64,000 nucleotides of DNA, taken from Brucella rhizosphaerae. Its GTDB lineage: Bacteria; Pseudomonadota; Alphaproteobacteria; Rhizobiales; Rhizobiaceae. The position numbers and the translations under genes are program-made. Shown piece after piece: positions 28,231-36,721 of this stretch (positions are counted from its first letter, which is position 1; each line of letters starts with the position of its first letter). The stretch is from assembly GCF_002252475.1 (NCBI RefSeq), contig NZ_NNRK01000025.1, positions 186,001 to 250,000 of the forward strand, in the 5' to 3' direction. The notes beneath the pieces are model-generated. The model saw only the letters and a list, made by a program, of their open reading frames with translations. It ran no database searches and was not told the DNA's origin.

Positions 28231-28379
28231 TGGCCCCATTCAAAGACTACGTCGTTGAAGACGACCGCATCTTGTCCAGCGAAACAGCGCTGGGCCTTGG
28301 CGATCGTTTCGTCATGGGGCTCGCAGTTGTCGCAGCCTTAGCAGTGGCCATCGGCTTTTACTCATGGGTGCTATTGTGA
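28230..28379 (+). CDS. Tiny membrane protein 1, 49 aa
   Basis: ATG at 28230 overlaps the previous stop (TGATG), with GAGGGGAGTAGC upstream. An N-terminal polar part (MAPFKDYVVEDDRILSSETA) is followed by one membrane helix (MGLAVVAALAVAIGFYSWVL). First of four overlapping genes of the same type. Confidence 0.6.
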   Translation: MAPFKDYVVEDDRILSSETALGLGDRFVMGLAVVAALAVAIGFYSWVLL

Positions 28380-28534
28380 ACGTCGTAACGCCAGTCGGCA
28401 ATGGCACCGGCAAGATAGCGCGTTCGCTTGCTCTGACGGGCTTTACGCTAGCGCTTTTGCTGGCCGTGGCAGGGCTCATCTTCTGGAATGCAGTGCTGCC
28501 ATTCTACGGCGTGCTTTATTTGTGGGGGAACTGA
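28376..28534 (+). CDS. Tiny membrane protein 2, 52 aa
   Basis: GTG at 28376 overlaps the previous stop by 4 bp (GTGA). One long hydrophobic helix (LALTGFTLALLLAVAGLIFW) after a polar N-terminus. Unknown function. Confidence 0.55.
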   Translation: MNVVTPVGNGTGKIARSLALTGFTLALLLAVAGLIFWNAVLPFYGVLYLWGN

Positions 28535-28674
28535 TGGAAACCTTCGACAGGATTCATGGCATCTTTCTTATGGTCGTCGGGTGCGGATTCCTCTGGTACG
28601 GGCGCACTGACTTAGCAACGTTCATGACCGCTCTTGCTGGCGTGCATTTCGCCAGAATCGCGGCATTCAAATGA
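28534..28674 (+). CDS. Tiny membrane protein 3, 46 aa
   Basis: ATG at 28534 shares one base with the previous stop; TGTGGGGGAAC upstream gives an SD. Hydrophobic stretches IHGIFLMVVGCGFLWYG and TFMTALAGVHFARIAAF suggest a membrane hairpin. Unknown function. Confidence 0.55.
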   Translation: METFDRIHGIFLMVVGCGFLWYGRTDLATFMTALAGVHFARIAAFK

Positions 28675-28775
28675 CCTACCCACGCTTTCCCACAATGGCA
28701 ACATCCGCGCCGGTCTGGCTGATTGGCTCACTTGTTTTGCTAGCCATGATGATCGCCATCCAACTTACCCACTGA
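28671..28775 (+). CDS. Tiny membrane protein 4, 34 aa
   Basis: ATG at 28671 overlaps the previous stop (ATGA). It has a single membrane helix (SAPVWLIGSLVLLAMMIAIQ). Supported mainly by the unbroken chain of stop/start overlaps. Confidence 0.48.
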   Translation: MTYPRFPTMATSAPVWLIGSLVLLAMMIAIQLTH

Positions 28776-28806
28776 CCACCGACCAAAACCACACGAGGAG
28801 TTATTT

Positions 28807-29595
28807 ATGGCTATCAGCCTATCAAGCCTCAAGTCTACGAAGAGAAACGACCCGCCAGTCATGCTTTTGTATGGCGTCGACGGCATCGGCAAGACCAGCC
28901 TTGCCGCTGAGTTTCCTGATCCAATCTATCTTGCAACAGAAGGCGAGCGACCGCCGTCTGATGTTGAAATGGCAACGCCAGGCACGATTGAAAGCTTTGA
29001 AGATCTGCTGAATATCATTGGCGAGCTGCTCACGGAAGAACATGATCGGCGCACCGTCATCCTCGATAGCGCCGACGGCTTAGAACCGCTTGTCTGGGCT
29101 GCGACCTGTGCCCGTCTTGGCATCACCAGCATTGAGGAAGCCGGGTTCGGTAAAGGCTACGTGGAGGCCGATACCGAATGGAATGAACTGATGTCGGCTT
29201 TATCCGCCGTGGCGCAGGCTGGCATTTATGTGGTCATCCTTGCGCACCCTGAAATCGTGCGCTTCGACAGCCCTACAACCGATCCATATTCACGATACCA
29301 GCCTAAGTTGCATAAGCGAGCAAATGCACTGGTTCGTGAAAAGTCTGACGTCGTCGCATTCATGAACTACCGCGTTTCCATCAAGGAAAAGGAAGTTGCG
29401 CGCCAGACAAAGGTCGCACATGCTGAGGGCGGCAAAGAACGCCAGATCCATCTGAATGAAGGTGCAGGCTTCAATGCCAAGAACCGCTATTCAATGCCTG
29501 ATGCTGTTCCATACCGCAAAGGGCAGGGTTTTACTGAACTGGCGAAGTACTGGCCGGTTGCGAATGACAATGCGGCGCAAAGGGACGCCGCATAA
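28807..29595 (+). CDS. Sak4-like ATPase (AAA_24), recombination mediator
   Basis: RecA-core ATPase of 262 aa. Walker A GVDGIGKTS is at about residues 23-31, Walker B-like RRTVILDSADG near 80, and the C-terminal part binds partner or DNA. This is the layout of phage Sak4 single-strand annealing/recombination proteins. An SSB-like DUF669 gene lies two genes downstream, a pairing seen in many phages. The CACGAGGAG leader (28792-28800) precedes the ATG. The C-terminus ends VANDNAAQRDAA. Confidence 0.82.
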   Translation: MAISLSSLKSTKRNDPPVMLLYGVDGIGKTSLAAEFPDPIYLATEGERPPSDVEMATPGTIESFEDLLNIIGELLTEEHDRRTVILDSADGLEPLVWAATCARLGITSIEEAGFGKGYVEADTEWNELMSALSAVAQAGIYVVILAHPEIVRFDSPTTDPYSRYQPKLHKRANALVREKSDVVAFMNYRVSIKEKEVARQTKVAHAEGGKERQIHLNEGAGFNAKNRYSMPDAVPYRKGQGFTELAKYWPVANDNAAQRDAA

Positions 29596-29837
29596 TGGAA
29601 AAAGCACTGGCAGGACTGGTTACCGTTGCCGCCATCCTTTTCTTTGCACCACTGATCGGCGTTCTCTTCGGCGCGTTCTCGGGATGGGTTGTCGGCTTCT
29701 TCTTCACTGAAACTGTGCAGTCATTCCTCACCGCTTTAGGCGTCAATGCCGGTCACTTGTCACTTTGGCAGATCGGCGCTGCGCTTGGCTTCATCGGTGG
29801 GTTCTTTCGACCAACCGTGTTCCGCGCAAAACCTTAA
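29595..29837 (+). CDS. Small membrane protein, 80 aa
   Basis: ATG shares a base with the previous stop. Two or three hydrophobic segments (LVTVAAILFFAPLIGVLFGA, VVGFFFTETVQSFLTAL, IGAALGFIGGFF). Lies between two recombination genes; unknown function. Confidence 0.58.
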   Translation: MEKALAGLVTVAAILFFAPLIGVLFGAFSGWVVGFFFTETVQSFLTALGVNAGHLSLWQIGAALGFIGGFFRPTVFRAKP

Positions 29838-29894
29838 TCGGCGCATTCATTCTGCGCATTCAAATACCACACCACCAACACGAGGAACTAATAC

Positions 29895-30455
29895 ATGGCG
29901 AGACTTGGAACGGCGTTTGACGCCACCCAACACGACACGACGCAGTCGGATTATTCCGAACTGCCGAATGGCACATATAAGATGGAGATCGAAGCGGCTG
30001 ATGTTACTCCGACATCGACCGGCAGCGGCACCGTTTTGAAAACCACAATGAAGGTGCTTGAACCGGCAGATTATGCCGAGCGTAAGATGTTCAGTAACTA
30101 CAACATTGAGAACAAGAATCCGACCGCGCAGGAGATCGGCCAAAAGCAATTTGCCAGCCTTTGCCGCGCGATTGAAGTGTCGGCGGTCGAAGATACTGAC
30201 GACCTGCTTTTCAAGTCGTTCACCGTTCGTGTGGCTCTCGGTAAGCCTTCAAAAGACGGCCAGTACCCCGCGCGCGCTGAGATCAAGAAATACTTCTTCC
30301 CAGACGAAAACAACGTGCCAGAAGCGTCAATTGACGTTCAGCAACCTACTTCGCGTCCGGTAGCTGCAAATGACAATAGGGCAGCGGCTGCAAACGATAA
30401 CAAGCCAGCGCAGGCTGCAAAAGCTGCGGGCAGCCGTCCTTGGTCTAAGGGCTGA
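29895..30455 (+). CDS. DUF669 family, SSB-like protein
   Basis: 186 aa. The N-terminal domain (about 1-130) has the DUF669 pattern: YSELPNGTYKMEIEAADVTP, later KMFSNYNIENKNPTAQEIG and LCRAIEV. DUF669 proteins adopt an OB-like fold and act as phage single-stranded DNA binding proteins. The C-terminal tail is disordered and carries two ANDN motifs written with different codons (AATGACAAT and AACGATAAC). Leader CACGAGGAA at 29879-29887. A small hairpin GCGCA/TGCGC lies just upstream. Confidence 0.8.
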   Translation: MARLGTAFDATQHDTTQSDYSELPNGTYKMEIEAADVTPTSTGSGTVLKTTMKVLEPADYAERKMFSNYNIENKNPTAQEIGQKQFASLCRAIEVSAVEDTDDLLFKSFTVRVALGKPSKDGQYPARAEIKKYFFPDENNVPEASIDVQQPTSRPVAANDNRAAAANDNKPAQAAKAAGSRPWSKG

Positions 30456-30519
30456 TCTATAACTGGCTACCGGTGCTTTCGCGCCGGTGGCCAACCGAAC
30501 CGAACACGAGGAGTTTTGT

Positions 30520-31323
30520 ATGGCTTATGTATCCGAGCGCAGACAGATCGATGGTGCGCTTCCAATACGCTTTGACGGCGCCTTCGTTGCTGGCGGCGCA
30601 GTAACGAGCGTATTTACAGGCGCTGAAATCAATGACGTTGATCTCTATTTCAAATCTCGCCGCGCATTCGAGCGAGCTGTTTATGATGCATATGAGGAAG
30701 GCTTATGGTGCGTTGCAGCCAGTAAGCGCGCGGTGACGTTCACCGATCAGAGCAACAATATTGCTCAGCTGATGTATTTTGACTTCTTCCCAAGTGCCCA
30801 GTCTATTTTTGACGCCTTTGATTTTACCGTTTGCATGGGCGCGGTGGATCTGGACGCGGGCGCCAATAGCCCCGACTCCGGATTTGCCTTTCATCCTGAC
30901 TTTCTGAAGCACAACAGCCAGCGCTTTCTGAAATTCAATGCTGGTACACGTTATCCACTCGCGTCAGCTACCCGCGTCCTGAAATACCAACAGCGCGGCT
31001 ACACCATTGGGAAAGGCGACATCATGAAAGTTGCCTTGGCCGTTCGCGGCGTGAAGATCGAAACTTGGGAAGACCTCAAGGACCAGATCGGCGGCGCTTA
31101 CGGTGACAAGGTTGTACTTGGAAACGAGGACAAACCTTTCACCATTGAAGCGGCTATCGAGGCGCTGACTGTTGAGGATGCCGAAAGTGAACCATGGGTG
31201 CAACCGGTCAACGATAATATGCCGGGTAATGCCGAAGCGCTTCTGGAACACCTTGCCGATCTCAATGGCATCGAATTTGTTCCGCCTGAACTTGATGAAG
31301 ACGGCTGGCCTCTAGCGGCCTAA
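30520..31323 (+). CDS. Nucleotidyltransferase-like phage protein, 267 aa
   Basis: ATG at 30520 follows CACGAGGAG (30505-30513) and a 9-bp hairpin. Residues 21-40 read FVAGGAVTSVFTGAEINDVD, then LYF. This matches the minimal pol-beta nucleotidyltransferase signature GG-x(9-13)-DxD. A third acidic residue could be in LMYFDFF (about 83-89). The C-terminal part contains QPVNDNMPGNAEALLEHLAD. The substrate (nucleic acid or protein) is unknown. It sits between SSB-like and sliding clamp genes. Confidence 0.6.
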   Translation: MAYVSERRQIDGALPIRFDGAFVAGGAVTSVFTGAEINDVDLYFKSRRAFERAVYDAYEEGLWCVAASKRAVTFTDQSNNIAQLMYFDFFPSAQSIFDAFDFTVCMGAVDLDAGANSPDSGFAFHPDFLKHNSQRFLKFNAGTRYPLASATRVLKYQQRGYTIGKGDIMKVALAVRGVKIETWEDLKDQIGGAYGDKVVLGNEDKPFTIEAAIEALTVEDAESEPWVQPVNDNMPGNAEALLEHLADLNGIEFVPPELDEDGWPLAA

Positions 31324-31380
31324 ACCAACCACGGCGCGGTCACCAGCCGCGCCTAACACCACCAACACGAGGAGAAACCC

Positions 31381-32439
31381 ATGCGGGTAACGCTTGATCG
31401 AGCACAGCTTGCGCACGCCTTGTCGACCGTGACAAAGGCAGTTGAGGCCAGAACGACAATTCCAATTCTTGGCAACGTGCTTTTGTCCGCGGACAATGGA
31501 CAGTTGAGCATCACCGGTACAAATCTTGATCTGGAAATCAGCACCAGCTTGCCGGTTCTGGACAGCCAGGACGGCACTGTAACTGTTGCAGGCAAGCTGC
31601 TTCTGGATATTGCCAAGAAGGCAACGGGCGACGTTATGCTGGAAGCCGATGGCGATCATCTGGTCATCAAATCTGGAAAGAGCCGTTTCAAGCTGGATAC
31701 GCTACCAGCGGCTGACTTCCCGTCCTTCAATCGCGGAAGCTTCGATACCACGATCGAGTTCGATCTGGCATCGCTCGTGCAGACTGTCCAGTTTGCAGTA
31801 AGCACCGACGAGACCCGCTTTTATTTGAACGGCGTCTTTCTGGAAGCAAAGGACGGCCATATCGTTGCCACGGCGACAGATGGTCATCGCCTAGCGTCGA
31901 CACGTATCGAGCAGGAAGCATCGTTTGCGTCGGTCATTCTGCCCAACAAACTGCTGTCATTGCTACCGACCGGCGTTGTGTCGGTGTCGCTGTCGTCAAA
32001 CAAGATCATGGTCGAAAGCGGTTCTACTGTAATCGTGTCGAAACTCGTCGACGGCACATATCCGGATTACGAGCGGGTTATTCCAAAGCCATCAGAGCGT
32101 GTCGCTACGCTGTCGGCTAAAGCACTGCGCGAAGCCGTCGGCCGCACATCAGTTATCGCCAATGAACGGGGCAGGGGCGTGCGCTTCTCGTTTGCATCTG
32201 ATGCCCTGACGCTGAATGTGGCCAACCCAGATCGCGGTGATGCGACTGAGGAGATGGAAGTTTCATTTAGCGCAGAGCCGCTGACGATTGGATTCAACGG
32301 TCAGTATGTCAACGATCTCATGGCGGCATTTGGCGCTGATGAAGTCACGATGTCGATGGCCGACTCCGGTTCGCCAGCATTGGTAACATGCGCAAGCAGG
32401 CCGGGATATAGGTGCGTAATTATGCCGATGCGGGTGTAG
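31381..32439 (+). CDS. Phage-encoded DNA polymerase III beta subunit (sliding clamp)
   Basis: 352 aa, all three clamp domains present. Domain 1 begins MRVTLDRAQLAHALSTV with TTIPILGNVLL; a central block has FAVSTDETRFYLNGVFLEA and TATDGHRLA; the end is CVIMPMRV, the classic C-terminus of DnaN. It is about 20 residues shorter than chromosomal DnaN. Such a gene in a temperate phage suggests that the phage loads its own processivity factor or competes with the host clamp (inference). A hairpin GGCGCGG/CCGCGCC and CACGAGGAG leader (31366-31374) precede it. Confidence 0.93.
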   Translation: MRVTLDRAQLAHALSTVTKAVEARTTIPILGNVLLSADNGQLSITGTNLDLEISTSLPVLDSQDGTVTVAGKLLLDIAKKATGDVMLEADGDHLVIKSGKSRFKLDTLPAADFPSFNRGSFDTTIEFDLASLVQTVQFAVSTDETRFYLNGVFLEAKDGHIVATATDGHRLASTRIEQEASFASVILPNKLLSLLPTGVVSVSLSSNKIMVESGSTVIVSKLVDGTYPDYERVIPKPSERVATLSAKALREAVGRTSVIANERGRGVRFSFASDALTLNVANPDRGDATEEMEVSFSAEPLTIGFNGQYVNDLMAAFGADEVTMSMADSGSPALVTCASRPGYRCVIMPMRV

Positions 32440-32443
32440 GACC

Positions 32444-32620
32444 ATGAAAAGCGTCTTCGCGATATTCAAGCAGGTCTCACCCGAAACATATCGGCCATTT
32501 CGGATCATCGAAACCTACGTGACCTCGGAGGGGATGCGTTCGCGCATCTGCTCTGGCGCGTTCTCCACGTTCGATGCCGCTCAAGGTTGGGTTTCTCAGC
32601 TGGAAACTGGTTCGGCTTAA
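32444..32620 (+). CDS. Small hypothetical protein, 58 aa
   Basis: ATG at 32444 lies 4 bp after the clamp stop, with TAGGACC upstream. The product (MKSVFAIFKQVSPETYRPFR) has a beta-beta-alpha look and ends at TAA 32618-32620, which overlaps the ATG of the nuclease gene. The tight packing supports it. Confidence 0.55.
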   Translation: MKSVFAIFKQVSPETYRPFRIIETYVTSEGMRSRICSGAFSTFDAAQGWVSQLETGSA

Positions 32621-33546
32621 TGGCACCACTCCCCATACCACAATCAACAACTGTCGGCGCGATCTACGCTGCTTACGAAGCCCAGGCGAAATCCTGGGAC
32701 TCGTGGGGCATCAGCGTGGGCGAGGCAGGCACGGAATGCGACAGGGCGCTTTGGTATGGCTTCCGCTGGGCATCTGCTCACGAAGTCCATAGTGGCCGGC
32801 AGCTGCGCTTGTTTGAAACGGGTAACATCGAGGAAGACCGGCTCGTCGCTGACCTCGAGAGCATCGGGGTCGATGTATACGGGCAGCAAGACAAAATCCG
32901 GCTGGTGTCAGGCTTCGTGCGTGGCAAGTGCGATGGCAAGGCAATGAATGTGCCGGAGGCGTCGAAGACAGAGCACTTGCTGGAGTTTAAATCGAGCAAC
33001 GCCAAGGGGTTCGCGCTGATTGTTAAGGATGGCTGTCAGAAAGCAAAGCCACTTCATTATGCGCAGTGCCAGCTTGGAATGCATGCCTTCGGTTTGAGCC
33101 GGTGTCTATATCTCGTGTTGTGCAAGGACAGCGACAGTCTCTATTCAGAGCGCATCGAATACGATCTGGAATTCTGCTTACGGCTCGTTGCGCGGTGCGA
33201 ACGCATCGTGTTTTCGGATATGCCGCCGAGCAGAATTAGCGAAAACCCGGAGTTTTTTGGCTGCATGTTCTGCAAGCATAAGGCGGTTTGTCATCATGAT
33301 GCGCAGCCGCGTGTGAACTGCCGAACATGCCTCCATGCTCAGCCAGAAAGCGGCGGTGATTGCCATATCTCATGCGCACGATGGGCAAAGCCTTTGTCGA
33401 TCGATGAACAACGCGACGGCTGCCCGGCGCATTTGTACCTACCAGGCATGGTGAATGGTGAGCAGATCGATGTCGACGAGGATGCAGAAACGATCACTTA
33501 TCGAATGAAGAGCGGTGAGGTTTGGGTGGATGGCGCTAAGGGTTAG
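32620..33546 (+). CDS. PD-(D/E)XK nuclease, Cas4/RecB-like
   Basis: 308 aa from the ATG at 32620. The nuclease core shows GKCDGKA, then HLLEFKSSNAKGF (ExK) and AQCQLGMHAFG (QxxxH/Y helix), residues about 110-165. A Cys-rich C-terminal part has CMFCKHKAVC and CRTCLHAQP, CHISCARW, like the iron-sulfur or zinc cluster of Cas4/AddB-type exonucleases. With the Sak4-like ATPase and SSB it forms a plausible phage recombination set. It overlaps the convergent minus-strand gene by 4 bp. Confidence 0.8.
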   Translation: MAPLPIPQSTTVGAIYAAYEAQAKSWDSWGISVGEAGTECDRALWYGFRWASAHEVHSGRQLRLFETGNIEEDRLVADLESIGVDVYGQQDKIRLVSGFVRGKCDGKAMNVPEASKTEHLLEFKSSNAKGFALIVKDGCQKAKPLHYAQCQLGMHAFGLSRCLYLVLCKDSDSLYSERIEYDLEFCLRLVARCERIVFSDMPPSRISENPEFFGCMFCKHKAVCHHDAQPRVNCRTCLHAQPESGGDCHISCARWAKPLSIDEQRDGCPAHLYLPGMVNGEQIDVDEDAETITYRMKSGEVWVDGAKG

Positions 33547-34325
33547 GACCAGTATTGGGAGAGGCGAGATCGTTCTTCTTCTACCAACCGGGTCACTTTA
33601 AGCGCACCGTCAAGGCATTTTAAGAACATGGCACGGGCGGAAAATAGACTTTCACGACACTCTTTTTCCAAAATTTCCACACTTTCATCAAGTTGCAGTA
33701 CGGTTTTAAAGTAATGTCTATTAAGCAGAAAAGGGTTTCTACCATTAACAGACAACGGATCGGTTAATTTGAGTAATCTTATCTCCTTTATGGTTTGAAT
33801 CTCTATTTTATTATCGATGTGTTTCTTCATAAACTCCAGAGATCGTGATGATTGATGCTTAATGGCGGTCATTTCCAATGGCAGATCTGGATCAATTAGG
33901 GGAGAAGTATAAGAATTTATTGTATCAATCCGCCGATCGATAAAATCACCAAATGCGCGCAAGTACCCAATGGAAATATTCTCATCTTCTACATATAGGT
34001 TTTGGATGGTTTCGGACAGTTTTTCATATGCTCGAAGTACATCTAACTCTTTTTGTACGCTTCGCTTGATAGTCGCCACATGCTGCCTGCGATTAGCATC
34101 CAATTGTTGCTTAGCAACGACCACAGCAACCAGAACCGGGATGCCTGCAAGGATCGTTCCGTAGTCTGCCATCAGTTTTAGAAACGCATCGCCAAAACTC
34201 TGATGTCGAGTATAGAGCGCGCCAAAAACCATCGCGCAAACGCCGACATAAACAGCTGTCGCCACATACAAAATCGATGAAGAAAACTGCTCGTTTTCTT
34301 TTTCTACGTTCTCTTTATCAGACAA
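33543..34325 (-). CDS. Membrane-anchored cargo protein A, 260 aa
   Basis: Minus-strand gene set among rightward replication genes. Two membrane helices (about residues 18-40 and 52-70) are followed by a long helical cytoplasmic domain. The second helix and linker read YGTILAGIPVLVAVVVAKQQ then LDANRRQ. The gene at 37496-38242 has the same topology and a similar linker. AT-richer than its neighbours. Superinfection exclusion or another lysogen function is possible but unproven. Its start is 15 bp from the divergent helicase start. Confidence 0.7.
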   Translation of the reverse strand: MSDKENVEKENEQFSSSILYVATAVYVGVCAMVFGALYTRHQSFGDAFLKLMADYGTILAGIPVLVAVVVAKQQLDANRRQHVATIKRSVQKELDVLRAYEKLSETIQNLYVEDENISIGYLRAFGDFIDRRIDTINSYTSPLIDPDLPLEMTAIKHQSSRSLEFMKKHIDNKIEIQTIKEIRLLKLTDPLSVNGRNPFLLNRHYFKTVLQLDESVEILEKECRESLFSARAMFLKCLDGALKVTRLVEEERSRLSQYWS

Positions 34326-34340
34326 GGTAACGCCCCCAAC

Positions 34341-36104
34341 ATGCTAACCTTACGAAACTACCAGTCAGAAGCAATAGACGCCGTTTTCGACTATTGGCAA
34401 GAGGAGGCAGGCAATCCGCTTGTTGATCTTGCGACAGGCACCGGCAAGTCGATGGTTATGGCGTCTCTTATCCAGCGCCTGGTTGAAGGCTGGCCAGATA
34501 TGCGCGTGATGGTCATTACTCATGTGGCGGAGCTGATTCAGCAGAATTATCTTGAGTTGCTCGGCATCTGGCCGTTTGCACCGGCAGGCATCTATTCTGC
34601 TGGCCTTGGTCGTCGAGATGCGCGCAGTCAGATCGTGTTCGCGGGCATTCAAACGGTGCACAATAAGACCGCGCAGATAGGGCACATCGACGTCCTTATG
34701 GTCGATGAGTGCCATACAATTCCCGTGAACAGCAACACGATGTATCGAAAGTTCATTGATGCGCTGCTTGAGATCAATCCAGATATGAAGATTCTCGGCT
34801 TGACCGCAACGCCTTATCGTCTGGATAGCGGTCGCCTTGATGAAGGTGAGGATCGGTTGTTTGACCGTGTCGTTCATACCTATGGCGTTGCTGATGGAAT
34901 CCGCGACGGCTTCCTTGCTCCTCTCACGAGCAAGCCTACCGCCACGGAATATGACGTGAAAGGCGTGGGTCGTCTCGGCGGTGACTACAAGCAGGGTGCG
35001 CTTGAAGCGGCGATTAATAAAGCCGACCTTAACGAGGCGGTCGTGTCTGAGATCGTTGCAAAAGGTGCAGATCGTCGTTCATGGCTTTGCTTCTGTGCCG
35101 GCGTCAAAGCCGCTCTGGACGTGCGCGACGTGATAAGATCGCGGGGCATTACGTGCGAGGCAGTGACAGGCGATACGCCAAAAGAAGAACGCCGTCGCAT
35201 TCTTGAGGACTTCAAAGCCTACCGTATCCAGTGCGTGACAAACAATTCAGTTCTTACTACAGGATTTAATCATAAGGGCGTTGATTTAATTGCATTTTGC
35301 CGACCAACTTTGTCCTTAAGCTTGTATGTACAAATGGCCGGTCGAGGCACTCGTCCACTCTATAAGGCCGGTGCGCCGCTGGATACGGTTGAGCAACGCT
35401 TAGATGCTATTGCTGCTGGACCGAAGCGGAATTGCCTTGTGCTGGACTTCGCCAAGCTTGTCGATCGGCATGGGCCAGTTGATATGGTTGAGCCTAAAGC
35501 CCCGAGCGCCGGCACTGGCGATCCGCCAATCAAGATCTGCCCTCAAGAGCCTGATGCTTTCGGGATTACAGGTTGCGGCGAGAAAGTGCATATCTCTCTG
35601 ATGAAATGCCCATGCTGCGGCTATGACTTTCCTCCGAATGAGGAAGAGAAATTAACCCGACAGGCTGCGGACGTACCGATTGTCAGCACGGCAGAAGCCG
35701 AATGGCGCAAGGTGACAGGCAGGACGTTCCATTTCCACGAAGGCAAGGGCGACAAGCCCCCGTCTGTCAAATGCAGCTACATCGCAGGCTATACGCAGAT
35801 TAATGAATGGCTGTGTCCGCAGCATACCGGATTTGCGCAAAGTAAGGCGCATCGATGGTGGACGCAACATGGAGGCCAGCGGCCGTTTCCAAAGACGGTT
35901 TTGGAATGGCTTGAACGCCAGCGTGAACTGCTCACTACTGACGAAATCAGCGTCGTGCCAAACGGTAAATATTGGAATGTGAAAGACGTGCGGGCAGGCC
36001 TGATGCTCGGAGCGGATGCCGACAACGACAATGTGCCGGAGCCTGTGAACGACAATGTTTCTATCGGACTTTCGGAGCTGCTCGACGACGAGATTCCGTT
36101 CTAA
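34341..36104 (+). CDS. Superfamily II DEAD/DEAH-type helicase
   Basis: 587 aa. Motif I ATGTGKS (about residue 31-37), motif II DECH in LMVDECHTIP, motif III LTATP, and motif VI QMAGRGTRP are all present. A Cys-rich insert (CPQEPDAFGITGCGE, then KCPCCGYDFPP; about 395-435) may bind zinc. The C-terminal end has ADNDNVPEPVNDNVS and a short acidic tail DDEIPF. Acts on DNA in phage replication or recombination (family inference). The TAA stop overlaps the T-run of the next terminator. Confidence 0.9.
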   Translation: MLTLRNYQSEAIDAVFDYWQEEAGNPLVDLATGTGKSMVMASLIQRLVEGWPDMRVMVITHVAELIQQNYLELLGIWPFAPAGIYSAGLGRRDARSQIVFAGIQTVHNKTAQIGHIDVLMVDECHTIPVNSNTMYRKFIDALLEINPDMKILGLTATPYRLDSGRLDEGEDRLFDRVVHTYGVADGIRDGFLAPLTSKPTATEYDVKGVGRLGGDYKQGALEAAINKADLNEAVVSEIVAKGADRRSWLCFCAGVKAALDVRDVIRSRGITCEAVTGDTPKEERRRILEDFKAYRIQCVTNNSVLTTGFNHKGVDLIAFCRPTLSLSLYVQMAGRGTRPLYKAGAPLDTVEQRLDAIAAGPKRNCLVLDFAKLVDRHGPVDMVEPKAPSAGTGDPPIKICPQEPDAFGITGCGEKVHISLMKCPCCGYDFPPNEEEKLTRQAADVPIVSTAEAEWRKVTGRTFHFHEGKGDKPPSVKCSYIAGYTQINEWLCPQHTGFAQSKAHRWWTQHGGQRPFPKTVLEWLERQRELLTTDEISVVPNGKYWNVKDVRAGLMLGADADNDNVPEPVNDNVSIGLSELLDDEIPF

Positions 36105-36129
36105 AAAAAGAGCGGCCCGAAAGCCGCTC
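36103..36129 (-). terminator. Terminator of the PRC-barrel gene
   Basis: On the minus strand GAGCGGC (36129-36123) pairs with GCCGCTC (36116-36110) around TTTCGG, followed by seven T. Confidence 0.85.
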
Positions 36130-36153
36130 CTCACTAACTCAGAAAGGGGCTGA

Positions 36154-36549
36154 TTACTTCGCCCAACGACCTTCATACTTGAACTCAGGAGCCTTTTCGA
36201 GCGCCTCCTTGGTCGTGTCCATCTTCGCTGACCACTTCTTATCGTTCTCTGAATAGAGAATTTCGACATTCTGCGGTGCGACAGTTACATACTTTTCACC
36301 GACGCCGAGGAAGCCACCGACTGAAACGATATAACCTGTAAGATTGCCTTCAGAGATCACGAGATCCTGAATTTTGCCGATGGTTTCATCTTTCGAGTTT
36401 ACGATATCAAGATTGATGATGTTGTTCGTAAGAACGTCAGTTGGCTTCGCTGTCACAAAGACTTCTGTTTCCGTTGTTGTAGCCGTTTGAGCGTTTGCAA
36501 AAGAAGCGAGTGCAACAGTAGCGACAGCAGCTAACAGAATACGACGCAT
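36154..36549 (-). CDS. Exported PRC-barrel protein
   Basis: 131 aa with a signal peptide (residues 1-20, cleavage after SFANA) and a PRC-barrel domain: VNSKDETIGKIQDLVISEG, then YIVSVGGFLGVGEKYVTV. Such periplasmic proteins are common among stress-induced genes of Rhizobiales. It has its own terminator. A possible EcfG-type promoter (GGAAC at 36618-36614, 17 bp, CATT at 36596-36593) lies upstream. A lysogenic cargo gene rather than a phage function. Confidence 0.85.
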   Translation of the reverse strand: MRRILLAAVATVALASFANAQTATTTETEVFVTAKPTDVLTNNIINLDIVNSKDETIGKIQDLVISEGNLTGYIVSVGGFLGVGEKYVTVAPQNVEILYSENDKKWSAKMDTTKEALEKAPEFKYEGRWAK

Positions 36550-36721
36550 TTAAATTCTCCTAATAAAATCTTGACATTAACGTCGGTGGAGAAATGCGAA
36601 TGGGTGCATATTGGTTCCAAAAATAAATTTGAATTTTTACGGATGAAGGCTTGCACCGAGTGGCGACGCCACCACAATGAGCATTACCGGCCTCACCAGC
36701 TAACCACACGAGGAGTATGAA

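Noticed and set aside
32620-33546. CRISPR Cas4
   Set aside because: Cas4-like core and cysteines, but no cas1/cas2 or array; phage recombination nuclease is simpler.
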